64,000 nucleotides of DNA, taken from an uncultured Verrucomicrobiota bacterium (GTDB lineage: Bacteria > Verrucomicrobiota > Kiritimatiellia > CAIVKH01). The notes under the pieces are model-generated. The model saw only the letters and a program-made list of their open reading frames with translations. It made no database searches and was not told the origin of the DNA. This document shows positions 19,345-27,298 of this stretch, piece by piece. Positions within the stretch are counted from its first letter, which is position 1. Each line of letters opens with the position of its first letter. The translations under genes were made by a program, and so were the position numbers. The stretch is taken from assembly GCA_937872895.1 (NCBI GenBank), contig CALMUP010000038.1, forward strand, positions 1 to 64,000, given 5' to 3'.

Positions 19345-19585
19345 TGTGGATGATACCTGGATTCGTCAGGCCGCTTGGCGTGCGGCCGGATTCACGGCGC
19401 TTTCTGCGTTGGAGCCGCGGGGGCGGACGGGAGTCCAGCCCCCGCGGCTCCGCCTTGAAATCACCGCAAATCCGACCACCCACCCGCTACGTTCTTCGCG
19501 CTTCCAGCGCGAAGAACGTACCTGACGAATCCAGGTGGTCACGCATCGTCTCGCTTCGCTCGCCGATTAAACCAAGACATCATCT
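19345..19585 (+). repeat. Cloverleaf-type structured repeat, copy 1
   Basis: First of three related elements. A 15-bp closing stem (19356-19370 with 19521-19535, perfect) encloses three arms: GGCCGC/GCGGCC (about 19369-19387), a 14-bp perfect stem (19411-19424/19438-19451) and a 15-bp perfect stem with a TCC loop (19488-19502/19506-19520). A conserved tail (19536-19585) contains GTCTCGCTTCGCTCGCCGAT and ends in ATCATC, complementary to the GATGAT near the left end. Arms differ between copies but stay complementary. The element fills most of the 19272-19701 gap between two minus-strand EPS genes. Confidence 0.85.
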
Positions 19586-19701
19586 GACACGTTTCCATGT
19601 ATTCTCTGTTCGGTTGGAAGATTCTGATCGTTCAATTTGCTGCGGCGTCATGCCGATGCGTTTTAGATTAGGACGGAGTTGGAACAACGAACCACGCAGA
19701 G

Positions 19702-20561
19702 TTATTTCGGTTTGCGGGCGATGACGAGGAACATGTGGCCGGTGAGGGAAGGGGGTAAAAGGGCGCGGAGGAGGCGGCCGAGCGGGTTGAGGCGGACGCG
19801 GCCGGCGACGTGGTCGTATCCACCGGCGATGGCACCGAAGGTGTGCAGGACGCCCTCGTCGTGGAAGTCGGCGTAGGCGTCGTCGTCGACGAAACCGGCG
19901 GCGCGGATTTCCGCGATGATCTGCGCGGGGGTGAACAGGTATTGGAAGAAACTCCAACGCGTTCCGTCCCGCAGGTAGTCGACCGCCCACGCGGGTTGGT
20001 GGTCGCATTGACCGCGCGGCGGCTGGCCGAGGAAGCGCCATCGCCCTTGACCGCTTCCAGCACCCGGCGCAGTGGCGCCTTGAGGCCGCGCACGATCCGG
20101 CGCATCGGGCTCAAGTACGGCACGGTGATCAGGGCGAGGCCGTCGGGCCGCAGCACGCGCAGGTATTCACGCAGCGAGGCGGCGGGGCCTTCGGAGGCGT
20201 GTTCGACCGCGCTGAGCGACAGGATGCAGCCGATGCTGTTGGCCTCCACCGGCATCGCGCGCATGTCGGTGGCATGGAAGACGCCGCCGGGAATGGTCGT
20301 GCGGGCCTGGGCGCAGAGCGCCTCGCTCCAGTCGATGCCGATCGAGGCCCAGCCCTGCTGCACTGCCCAGGCCACCCACCGCCCGGAACCGCAACCGGCC
20401 TCGAGCATCGGCTGGTGGTCCGGAATGACGCGGCGGAACAGCGGGGCCAGTTCGTAGTGGTCGCAGTTGGCGATCTGTTGCGCGAGCGGGACGGAGAGGA
20501 ACGAGGCCTCGAAGTCGTCGCTGATGCGTTGGGCTTCCTGGTCGAGCGGGGTCGTGGTCAT
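19702..20561 (-). pseudogene. SAM-dependent methyltransferase, interrupted by a -1 frameshift
   Basis: The ATG at 20561 overlaps the upstream glycosyltransferase stop (ATGA). The first frame reads about 173 residues of a class I methyltransferase (MLEAGCGSGRWVAWAVQQG, IGIDWSEALC, then ILSLSAVEHASEG, LRVLRPDGLALITVPYLSP). At a GGG run near 20043-20046 this frame leaves the family pattern. A different frame continues coherently (RWRFLGQPPRGQCDH, then WSFFQYLFTPAQIIAE, GFVDDDAYADFHDEG, GHMFLVIARKPK) to a TAA at 19702. Restoring one base would give about 286 residues. It is either a real inactivating deletion, programmed slippage, or an assembly error. In a polysaccharide cluster it would methylate a sugar or its terminal unit. 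Confidence 0.82.
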
Positions 20562-21559
20562 GCGAGCAGTTCCTTGTAGAGCGCGAGGTAACGCAGGGTG
20601 ATGTCCTTCCAGCTGGCCACCGGGAAGGTCATTTGCGGTCCGCGGTGGGCGGTGGCGTAAAAGGCGGCGAGGTCGCGGGCGATCCGGTCGGGCGAGGCCA
20701 GCGCCGTGAACTGCACCCCGGCGTGGCCGTGGTACACGCGGTTGGCCCAGGGCAGGTCGGAGAGCAGCAGGGGCAGGCCGGCCGCGGCGGCCTCGTAGGC
20801 GGCGAAACAGCCGCTTTCCATCTCGCTCAACAGTACGAACCCGCGGGCGCGCCGGAGCAGTTCGTGTTTGCGTTCGCGGGAGACGAAGCCCTCGTAGCGG
20901 GTCAGGGCGGGATCGAGCGAGGCGAGGAAGGCCTTGAAATACGGATCGTCCTCGCCGTACGGACGCCCGACGAAGCGCACCGGAACCTTCGCGCGGTTGG
21001 CGGCTTCGGCGAGGAGCAGGGGATTCTTGCGCGGGTGGATGGTGGCGAGGCAGACGAGGTAGTCCTCCTCGGTGTCGGGTGCGCGCAGGCTGGCGATGTC
21101 CTCCTCGGGCAGTCCGTGCGGAATCACATGCAGCTTCGCGCGCGGGGCGCCGAACAGCGATGCCGCGACCCCGGCCTCGAGGTCGGTCACGTACACCAGC
21201 GCGTCCATCGACCGGTACACGCCCCAGCCGAGGCGACCGGTCCAGGCGGGCATCAGGTTCGCGGCGACGGTTTTCACCGCGCGCTGGGCGAGCAGGGCGG
21301 CGCGGGAGCGCGAGGCGGTGCGGTCGAGGAACTCGGTCATGACCACGCGGTAGCCCTTGCGCTGGGCGAGTTCGACATGCATGTCGAGCGGACGGCCGAT
21401 GTAGTGGAGGATGTCGCCCTTCTGGTGTTCGTCCCACCAGCGCTCGGGCTCCATGTCGATGCCAAGGGCGGCGGCCTGCTGCATCAGCGACTCGATCAGC
21501 GTCTGCGTGCCGCCGTGGGCGAGGGCGAAGGGGAGTCCGTGGGAGAGGATGATTTTCAT
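20558..21559 (-). CDS. Group 1 glycosyltransferase
   Basis: 333 residues from the ATG at 21559, which forms an ATGA overlap with the preceding gene's stop; the frame runs further upstream but only as a complement of the neighbour. The N-terminus IILSHGLPFALAHGGTQTLIESL is typical of sugar transferases that sense an acceptor in a G-G-x-x-T loop. The donor domain has CLATIHPRKNPLLLAEA and LLSEMESGCFAAYEAAAAGLP, a variant of the E-x7-E motif. It is predicted to add one sugar during EPS repeat assembly. Downstream it overlaps the frameshifted methyltransferase by 4 bp. Confidence 0.86.
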   Translation of the reverse strand: MKIILSHGLPFALAHGGTQTLIESLMQQAAALGIDMEPERWWDEHQKGDILHYIGRPLDMHVELAQRKGYRVVMTEFLDRTASRSRAALLAQRAVKTVAANLMPAWTGRLGWGVYRSMDALVYVTDLEAGVAASLFGAPRAKLHVIPHGLPEEDIASLRAPDTEEDYLVCLATIHPRKNPLLLAEAANRAKVPVRFVGRPYGEDDPYFKAFLASLDPALTRYEGFVSRERKHELLRRARGFVLLSEMESGCFAAYEAAAAGLPLLLSDLPWANRVYHGHAGVQFTALASPDRIARDLAAFYATAHRGPQMTFPVASWKDITLRYLALYKELLA

Positions 21560-22728
21560 GCGGCGTCCAGGAGCGAGCGGTAGAGGTTGTTCCATGCGGC
21601 GAGCACCGGTTCGGCGCCGCAGCGGGCGAGGATGTGGTCGTGTGCGGCGGCGCGCGCGGCCGGTCCGGCGGGATCGCTCCACGAGGACCAGGCGCGTTCG
21701 AGGGCGTCGTCCATCGCCGCGACCGAGCGGCCCGGTACGAGGATGCCATGTCCGTGTTCACACAGCCAGGCGGGTCCGCCGGCCTCGCGCGCGGCGATGA
21801 CCGGGATGCGCAGCGCCATGGCTTCGGCGATGGGTGCACCGAACGATTCCTCGAGCGACGGGTGCAGCAGCACGGTGGCGCGGGTGATCACCTCGAGCGC
21901 GGCCGGGTACGGAATGCGGCCGAGGAACAGCACGCCCTCGGCGAGGCGGTGGCCGATGGCCCAGTGTTCGGCGGGGCCTTCCGGTTCGAAGCCGGGACCG
22001 GCCAGGATATACACGGCGCGCGGATGGCGGCGGCGGAAGCGGGCGAAGGCGCGCAGCGCGGTGGTGGCGTTGCGGAAGTTTGCCCAGGTCAGCAGGCTGA
22101 TCACCTGCGGCTGGTCCGGGTCCGGGGTGAACGGCGGCAGCGCGGGCGGTTCGGGCACGAGGTTCGGGATCACCGGCGAGGCGTCGCGGCGCAGGCGGTT
22201 CACGTAGGCGGCGATGTGGGGCGAGACGGCGGTGCAGCGCGGGGCGCGGGCGATCACCGCGCGGCTCATCAGGTAGTGCGGCGCGTAGCGCCAGCCGAGG
22301 TGGCGCAGCATGCGGGCGGCGTGGTCGTGCACGGTGATCACGGCGGGTGCGGTGGCCTGGGCCAGCGCGGCGCGGCCGTACTCGTAGGTCCAGTTCGCGT
22401 GGCATACCGCGGGTCGGCTTTCGCGCAGCGCGGCGACGAGGCCGGCGACTTCGCTGGCGTAGCCGTCGCGCAGGGCGCGGCGGGTGCGGCGGCGGATGAT
22501 CCACAGGCGGACGAGTTCGCCGTCGATCCGCTGGATTGCGGTGGTCGCCGTGGGATCAAGGGTGATCACATCGGTCGGCCAGCCCCGCCGCAGGCGGGCG
22601 AGGACGAGGTTGACCAGGCAGCTTCCGCCCATGCCGCGCGGCAGGTCGGCGGGCACGCGGCGCGGGTCCAGGAACGGGAGCAGCGGCGCGGTCTCGAACG
22701 GACCGAGGATGGCGATGCGGGGCATCAT
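21556..22728 (-). CDS. Family 4 glycosyltransferase
   Basis: 390 residues beginning MMPRIAILGPFETAPLLPFL at 22728, the ATG overlapping the upstream stop. RGMGGSCLVNLVLARLRRGW is the N-terminal glycine loop, and VCHANWTYEYGRAAL lies in the acceptor domain. The donor domain holds ISLLTWANFRNATTALRAF, LFLGRIPYPAALEVI and HPSLEESFGAPIAEAMALRIP, a classic E-x7-E motif for retaining GT4 enzymes. It overlaps genes on both sides by 4 bp. The sugar specificity is unknown. Confidence 0.9.
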   Translation of the reverse strand: MMPRIAILGPFETAPLLPFLDPRRVPADLPRGMGGSCLVNLVLARLRRGWPTDVITLDPTATTAIQRIDGELVRLWIIRRRTRRALRDGYASEVAGLVAALRESRPAVCHANWTYEYGRAALAQATAPAVITVHDHAARMLRHLGWRYAPHYLMSRAVIARAPRCTAVSPHIAAYVNRLRRDASPVIPNLVPEPPALPPFTPDPDQPQVISLLTWANFRNATTALRAFARFRRRHPRAVYILAGPGFEPEGPAEHWAIGHRLAEGVLFLGRIPYPAALEVITRATVLLHPSLEESFGAPIAEAMALRIPVIAAREAGGPAWLCEHGHGILVPGRSVAAMDDALERAWSSWSDPAGPAARAAAHDHILARCGAEPVLAAWNNLYRSLLDAA

Positions 22729-23918
22729 GCGTGGGCCTTGGCGAAGCGCTCGAGGGTTTCGCGGTAGAGGGTGGTGTAGCGCGCGGCGACGGCCTCGACG
22801 GAAAAAGCGGACTCGGCGCGGGCGCGGGCGGCGGCGCCGATGCGGGCGCGTTGTTCCGGGTTGCGGAGCAGGTCGGTGATGATGCGGACGTAGGTGTCCA
22901 CGTCGTTGCCGGCGACGCGGAAGCCGACAGTTGGGTCCGGGTAGATATCCGACGACACGCCGGGCAGGTCGTTCACCACGCAGGGGAGGCCGCAGGCCAT
23001 GGCCTCGATCTGCACGGTGCCGAAACCTTCCTGCCGCGACGGGAAGAGGAACACGTCGGCGCAGGGCAGGTGGTGGGCGAGGTCGGGCAGTTTGCCGGTC
23101 TGGTGCACGTGGGGATGGTTCGCCCATTCCGGCGGGAGGTCGTGGCGGGCGAGGAATTGTTCGAGGGTGGGATGGTTCGGGTCGACCTGCATGTAGTTGC
23201 CGGCGAGCAGCAGGTGCAGGTCGGGGAACGTGTCGCGCAGGCGGTGCCAGGTGCGGAACAGGATGTCGGTGCCCTTCACCGGGCCGAGGTAACCGGCGTA
23301 GGCGAGGATCGGCTGGTCGGGCGGCAGGCCGAGTTCGATCCGGCGGGCGCGCCGGTCTTCCGGGGCGAGTGGACGGAAGCGGGTGACATCGACCGAGTTC
23401 GGGATCACCTCGATCTGCGCCGGGATGTTGAAGCGCCGGCACGTGTCGGCCTGGCCGGTGGTCATGGCCACCACGGTGGTGAGGCGGCGGTACAGCCACA
23501 GGGCGATGCGGCCGTGGCGGCCGGCCCGCACGCCATCGGGGGTGTCCCAGCCGTCGAGGGTGATCTTCATCAGGGTCGGGCAGCGCAGCACGCATCCGAC
23601 CACCCAGGCCAGCAGCAGGTTCATGTAGGGTCCGCCGTGCACATGGAACAGGTCCACCTGGCCGCGCCGGGTGCGCAGGAAGCGGAGCAGGGCGAGGAAG
23701 CCTTTTAGCTTCCGTCGTTTTCCCGGATGGGTCAGCGGGAACGACTGCACCGGGAAGCCCTCGTAGGTGCCACCGTTGATCCATTCCGGTCCCAGCGCCT
23801 CCACGAGGAAGGCGACCTCCACGCCGCGTTCGCGCAGGCCGCCGGCCAGGCGAAGCGCCGAATGCGAAGCGCCCCGGTCGTGCGGGAAGAAGGAGACGAT
23901 GAAGTGGAGGGTTTTCAT
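22725..23918 (-). CDS. Family 4 glycosyltransferase
   Basis: 397 residues, GT-B fold. The N-terminus reads LHFIVSFFPHDRGASHSALRLAG. The linker region has IEVIPNSVDVTRFRP. The donor domain has LAYAGYLGPVKGTDILFRTW and FPSRQEGFGTVQIEAMACGLP (E-x7-E near residue 290). GT4 members with this pattern often use GDP- or UDP-sugars, but this one cannot be assigned. It overlaps the Wzy-like gene by 4 bp and the next glycosyltransferase by 4 bp. Confidence 0.91.
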   Translation of the reverse strand: MKTLHFIVSFFPHDRGASHSALRLAGGLRERGVEVAFLVEALGPEWINGGTYEGFPVQSFPLTHPGKRRKLKGFLALLRFLRTRRGQVDLFHVHGGPYMNLLLAWVVGCVLRCPTLMKITLDGWDTPDGVRAGRHGRIALWLYRRLTTVVAMTTGQADTCRRFNIPAQIEVIPNSVDVTRFRPLAPEDRRARRIELGLPPDQPILAYAGYLGPVKGTDILFRTWHRLRDTFPDLHLLLAGNYMQVDPNHPTLEQFLARHDLPPEWANHPHVHQTGKLPDLAHHLPCADVFLFPSRQEGFGTVQIEAMACGLPCVVNDLPGVSSDIYPDPTVGFRVAGNDVDTYVRIITDLLRNPEQRARIGAAARARAESAFSVEAVAARYTTLYRETLERFAKAHA

Positions 23919-25450
23919 CGGGTAGGCTGGCGGACGGTGTGTCGAGTGCCGCTGTTCATGCGCGTCGAAGCCGCTTCGCCCTTGGGTGGGGATGCACCTG
24001 ACATTTTCCGGGCCTCGTGTATTGCGGTGGTGCGGATACCCTCAAGGATGGCCAATTGAACGAATAAGGCGATAAACGTCGAGCGGACGTCGCCATGGAT
24101 CAGGAAGTATGAAAAACAACCGAATAACATTTTAACCCGGAATACCGTGTGGGCTCGGCGGATGAACGGTTCGGCATCGACCGGGAGAGGCTTTAACGAG
24201 TAGGCAATACACAGCAGAAGAAACAACGAGCCAAGGACGAGGCCGGGAAGGCCGAGGTCGAGCAGCAGGCTGATTATGCCGCTGTGGTAATTGTGGGTAA
24301 CGTACGCCTCCAGAATCATGTCCATGCGTGTGCCGTATGACATGATCTCGCTGATGTGGAAGGTGAATCCCCGACCGATCCAGAGATACTGAGGCACGAA
24401 CTTCAGCGCATATTCCCAAACCTGCAGTCGCCATTGTGCGGAGCCGGTAGCATCAGCTTGAGCAAGGTAGGAGACTTCGGCGAAGGGTAACCAGGAAAGC
24501 GCGCGCTGTACCGGATAGGGCAAGTGCGGCATCAGCGGGATGGCCAACGCGAACAACAGCAGCACGGCCATCACGAAAAAGGCGAGATACTGGTAACGCA
24601 TGGAGCGTGGCGCTGAGAAGAGAATGTACAGCATGGTTACAACCGTGATTTCCACGACCATGCTGCGGAATCCAGAGAGCAGGCCCATCACCATACAAAG
24701 GCCGATGACGACAAATAGCAGCAATCGTTTATTGCCGCGGAACGGCAACAGGATGAGCGCGGTAACCAGAAGGGTGCTGCTAACGCCGGCTAATCCGTGC
24801 AGTCGGAACGTGCCTGCCCCCGACTCGCCGGCGAGGTTTTCAATCAGGCCGTACACGTAGGGTTGAACAAAGTTGAATTGCTGGTAGATCGTGCCACCGG
24901 AAAGCATGAAGAGCAGTTGGGCGCTGATGGGCATCAAGCTGCCGAGGAACATCAGGATAAACAAGCGACGCCATTGGCGGGGACTCAGCGTATAGTACCT
25001 GGCGCAGAACAAGAAGAACGCCGCGAAGATCAGCTTGATGTACGAGGCGCCGCCGATCAGACCGCTGCCGGTGGCGCGGAGGCCGAGGCCGCGGAAGTAG
25101 ATCACGATCCCCAGCAGGATCAGGAAAAAGTACAGGACCCGATGCGCGGGGGGCACAGATGTGGCCGATGGTTTGGAGATGATATTCCGTGCCACGGTGA
25201 TCCCGACAAACAGGATCATCATGGCGTGTACAACCTGAATACCTTGGGGCAGGCCGGGCATCATTAATCCGCTGTAGAAAAGCGCATAGGTGGTGATCAG
25301 CAATCCGGTCGGATTGTTGACGAAGTAGATGCCGATGGGGGCGGCGAGGAGGAGGAAGTGGACGAGGAAGCCGCGCGAGGTGAAGCCGTAGAAGGCGACC
25401 AGCACGACGGCGATCACGCCGATGATGGGGATGAGGAACTGGGGTATCAT
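23915..25450 (-). CDS. O-antigen ligase/polymerase family protein (Wzy-like)
   Basis: 511 residues with about eleven to twelve hydrophobic helices. A large periplasmic loop near the middle to C-terminal part (about 330-415: LPFAEVSYLAQADATGS, then WIGRGFTFHISEIMSYG) fits the O-antigen polymerase family PF04932. It would join lipid-linked repeat units into chains on the periplasmic face. It is the only such protein in the cluster, so it is the likely polymerase. Base composition is visibly more A/T-rich than its neighbours, a common trait of wzy genes. Both junctions are 4-bp overlaps. Confidence 0.85.
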   Translation of the reverse strand: MIPQFLIPIIGVIAVVLVAFYGFTSRGFLVHFLLLAAPIGIYFVNNPTGLLITTYALFYSGLMMPGLPQGIQVVHAMMILFVGITVARNIISKPSATSVPPAHRVLYFFLILLGIVIYFRGLGLRATGSGLIGGASYIKLIFAAFFLFCARYYTLSPRQWRRLFILMFLGSLMPISAQLLFMLSGGTIYQQFNFVQPYVYGLIENLAGESGAGTFRLHGLAGVSSTLLVTALILLPFRGNKRLLLFVVIGLCMVMGLLSGFRSMVVEITVVTMLYILFSAPRSMRYQYLAFFVMAVLLLFALAIPLMPHLPYPVQRALSWLPFAEVSYLAQADATGSAQWRLQVWEYALKFVPQYLWIGRGFTFHISEIMSYGTRMDMILEAYVTHNYHSGIISLLLDLGLPGLVLGSLFLLLCIAYSLKPLPVDAEPFIRRAHTVFRVKMLFGCFSYFLIHGDVRSTFIALFVQLAILEGIRTTAIHEARKMSGASPPKGEAASTRMNSGTRHTVRQPTR

Positions 25451-26556
25451 GGGGTCCGCCCGTGGGGTGGTGGGGTTGTCGGGGAATCGAGGAGAAAGGC
25501 GAATTCGCGTCGGGCGTCGCGCCGCGACCAGGCGAAGGTGCGGTACCAGGCGAGGCCGCGTTCGCTCTGCCGCCGCCAGGTGGCGTCGTCGGTCAGCAGG
25601 ATACGCAGACGGTCGGCGGCTTCGCCGGGTCCGGCGGGATCGACGAGGAAGCCGTTGCCCTCGTGGTCCACCGCGTCGGGCACGCCGCCGGATCGGCCGG
25701 CCACGACGGGCAGGCCTTCGCGTGCGGCTTCGAGGAACACGATGCCGAAGCCTTCGACATCACCGTTGCCGAGCTGGCGGGGCAGCAGGCAGAAGACGCG
25801 GTGGCGCCGGAGTTCCGCGCGGATCTGCTCGTCGGTCAGGCCGGACCGGATCACGACCTGTGCGCCGAGGCCGAGTTCGGCGGCGCGCTGCATCAGCCAA
25901 TCGCGGTCGGGTCCATCGCCGGCGAAGGTGACCGGGACGTCGAGGCCTTCGCGCCGGAGCCGGGCGGCGGCCTCGAGCAGGGTGTCGAAGCCTTTGCGCC
26001 GGACCAGGCGGCCGACGGCGATGATGCCGTGGCGGTTCCCGAGGCCGGGCACATCCGGTGCGCCTTCCTCGATGCCGGGCGTGATCATCTGCGTGCCGAG
26101 CAGCGGAAGGCGGCGGTGGACGAGGCGGCGGGTTCCCTCGCTGATGACGATGCGGTGCCTCATCAGGGCGGCGGTGGCGTAGAGGCGGGCGTGACCGCGC
26201 GGGGAGCGGTGGAAATTGATGTCCGCGCCGTACAGGAACACGGAACACGGAATGCCGCGCGTGCGGAAGGCGCGCACGGTGCGCGGGCCGGCGAGGTCGA
26301 TGTGGTTGAACAGCACGTGGGTGACGCCGTCGGCCTGCAGGCGCGCGGCGACCCGTTCCGGATGGTCGTGCAGTTCCTGCGGATCGATGCAGCCGTGGTG
26401 CGGATGGTCCGGCCACGGGGCTGGCGGGGTGGTCACGCGGAGGTAGACCCGCCACGCCACCAGGGGGGCGAGGAAGCGCACGATATCGCCGGTGTAGCGG
26501 GCGATGCCGCCGAGCATGGGTGGGTAGTCCACCACGATGAAGCCGAGGGTGCCCAT
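25447..26556 (-). CDS. Family 4 glycosyltransferase
   Basis: 369 residues. The N-terminus FIVVDYPPMLGGIARYTGDI has the glycine loop of GT4 enzymes. The donor half shows IIAVGRLVRRKGFDTLLEAAARL, VTFAGDGPDRDWL and NGDVEGFGIVFLEAAREGLPVVAG (E-x7-E near residue 280). It is close to the PimB/WbaZ-like group that uses nucleotide sugars. It ends in a 4-bp overlap with the polymerase gene and begins 4 bp after a methyltransferase gene. Confidence 0.91.
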   Translation of the reverse strand: MGTLGFIVVDYPPMLGGIARYTGDIVRFLAPLVAWRVYLRVTTPPAPWPDHPHHGCIDPQELHDHPERVAARLQADGVTHVLFNHIDLAGPRTVRAFRTRGIPCSVFLYGADINFHRSPRGHARLYATAALMRHRIVISEGTRRLVHRRLPLLGTQMITPGIEEGAPDVPGLGNRHGIIAVGRLVRRKGFDTLLEAAARLRREGLDVPVTFAGDGPDRDWLMQRAAELGLGAQVVIRSGLTDEQIRAELRRHRVFCLLPRQLGNGDVEGFGIVFLEAAREGLPVVAGRSGGVPDAVDHEGNGFLVDPAGPGEAADRLRILLTDDATWRRQSERGLAWYRTFAWSRRDARREFAFLLDSPTTPPPHGRTP

Positions 26557-26560
26557 GGGG

Positions 26561-27298
26561 TTACGGTGCGGGTTTCCGGGTCCAGCAGATCATGTTCTCC
26601 GACCAGATCGTCTGGGTTTTGCCGGATTCGACCCAGCGGCAGAGGTTGGTGATCGCCTTGATCACCGGCCAGAGTTTCCGGCGGAGCCATTCGCGTTTGC
26701 CGCGGCCGAAGAAGGTGCTTTCGCGGAACACCGGTTCGGTGAATCCGGTCATGGCCAGCAACTGACCGAGCGATCCGGGGTTCAGCATGGTCGTGTGCGT
26801 CACGTCCCCGTACATCACCTGGCCCTTGAACAGGCCCTGTCCGTTCACGGTCTTCACGATCAGCACGCCGCCCGGCTTCAGGGTGCGGAGGGTATGGCGC
26901 AGCAGGTCGATGATTTCGGGCTTGTTGAGATGTTCGATGATGTCGATGGCGACGACGAGGCCGAGGTGGTTGTCGGGCAGGGCGGCGAGGTGCTCGATGC
27001 CGTTCTCCAGGCGTACATCGACCTGGCGTTGCCGGGCGTGTTCGACCATGGGGGCGCTGAGGTCGACCCCGTAGGCGCGGGTAAAGCCCTGGTCGCGCAG
27101 GTAGGCAAGGAAATGGCCTTCGCCGGCGCCGATCTCGAACGCCGGGGCGGCGCGATCCGCCGCGGCCAGCGCATCGCCGTAGAGCGCCGCGCCCAGTTCG
27201 GGCGGCATGGCGTTGGGGGTGTATCCCCGCGCATCGGCATTCTGCGGCCGCTGCAGGTAGTTCGTGTAGGCGATCTGTCGGTAGTCGGTGTTTTTCAT
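26561..27298 (-). CDS. Class I SAM-dependent methyltransferase
   Basis: 245 residues from the ATG at 27298, placed by the 4-bp overlap with the flippase stop. SAM-binding motif I is AFEIGAGEGHFLAYLRD (about 53-69), followed by AYGVDLSAPM and VVAIDIIEHLNKPE; LKPGGVLIVKTVNG is motif III. This pattern is shared with UbiE/COQ5-like and sugar O-methyltransferases of EPS clusters. It may methylate the terminal sugar to stop chain growth, as in some O-antigen systems; that is inference. Confidence 0.87.
   Translation of the reverse strand: MKNTDYRQIAYTNYLQRPQNADARGYTPNAMPPELGAALYGDALAAADRAAPAFEIGAGEGHFLAYLRDQGFTRAYGVDLSAPMVEHARQRQVDVRLENGIEHLAALPDNHLGLVVAIDIIEHLNKPEIIDLLRHTLRTLKPGGVLIVKTVNGQGLFKGQVMYGDVTHTTMLNPGSLGQLLAMTGFTEPVFRESTFFGRGKREWLRRKLWPVIKAITNLCRWVESGKTQTIWSENMICWTRKPAP

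Noticed and set aside
19345-19585. Rho-independent terminator for the upstream gene
   Set aside because: Several stems with no following T-run, and the same complex structure recurs at two other loci, so it is more than a terminator.
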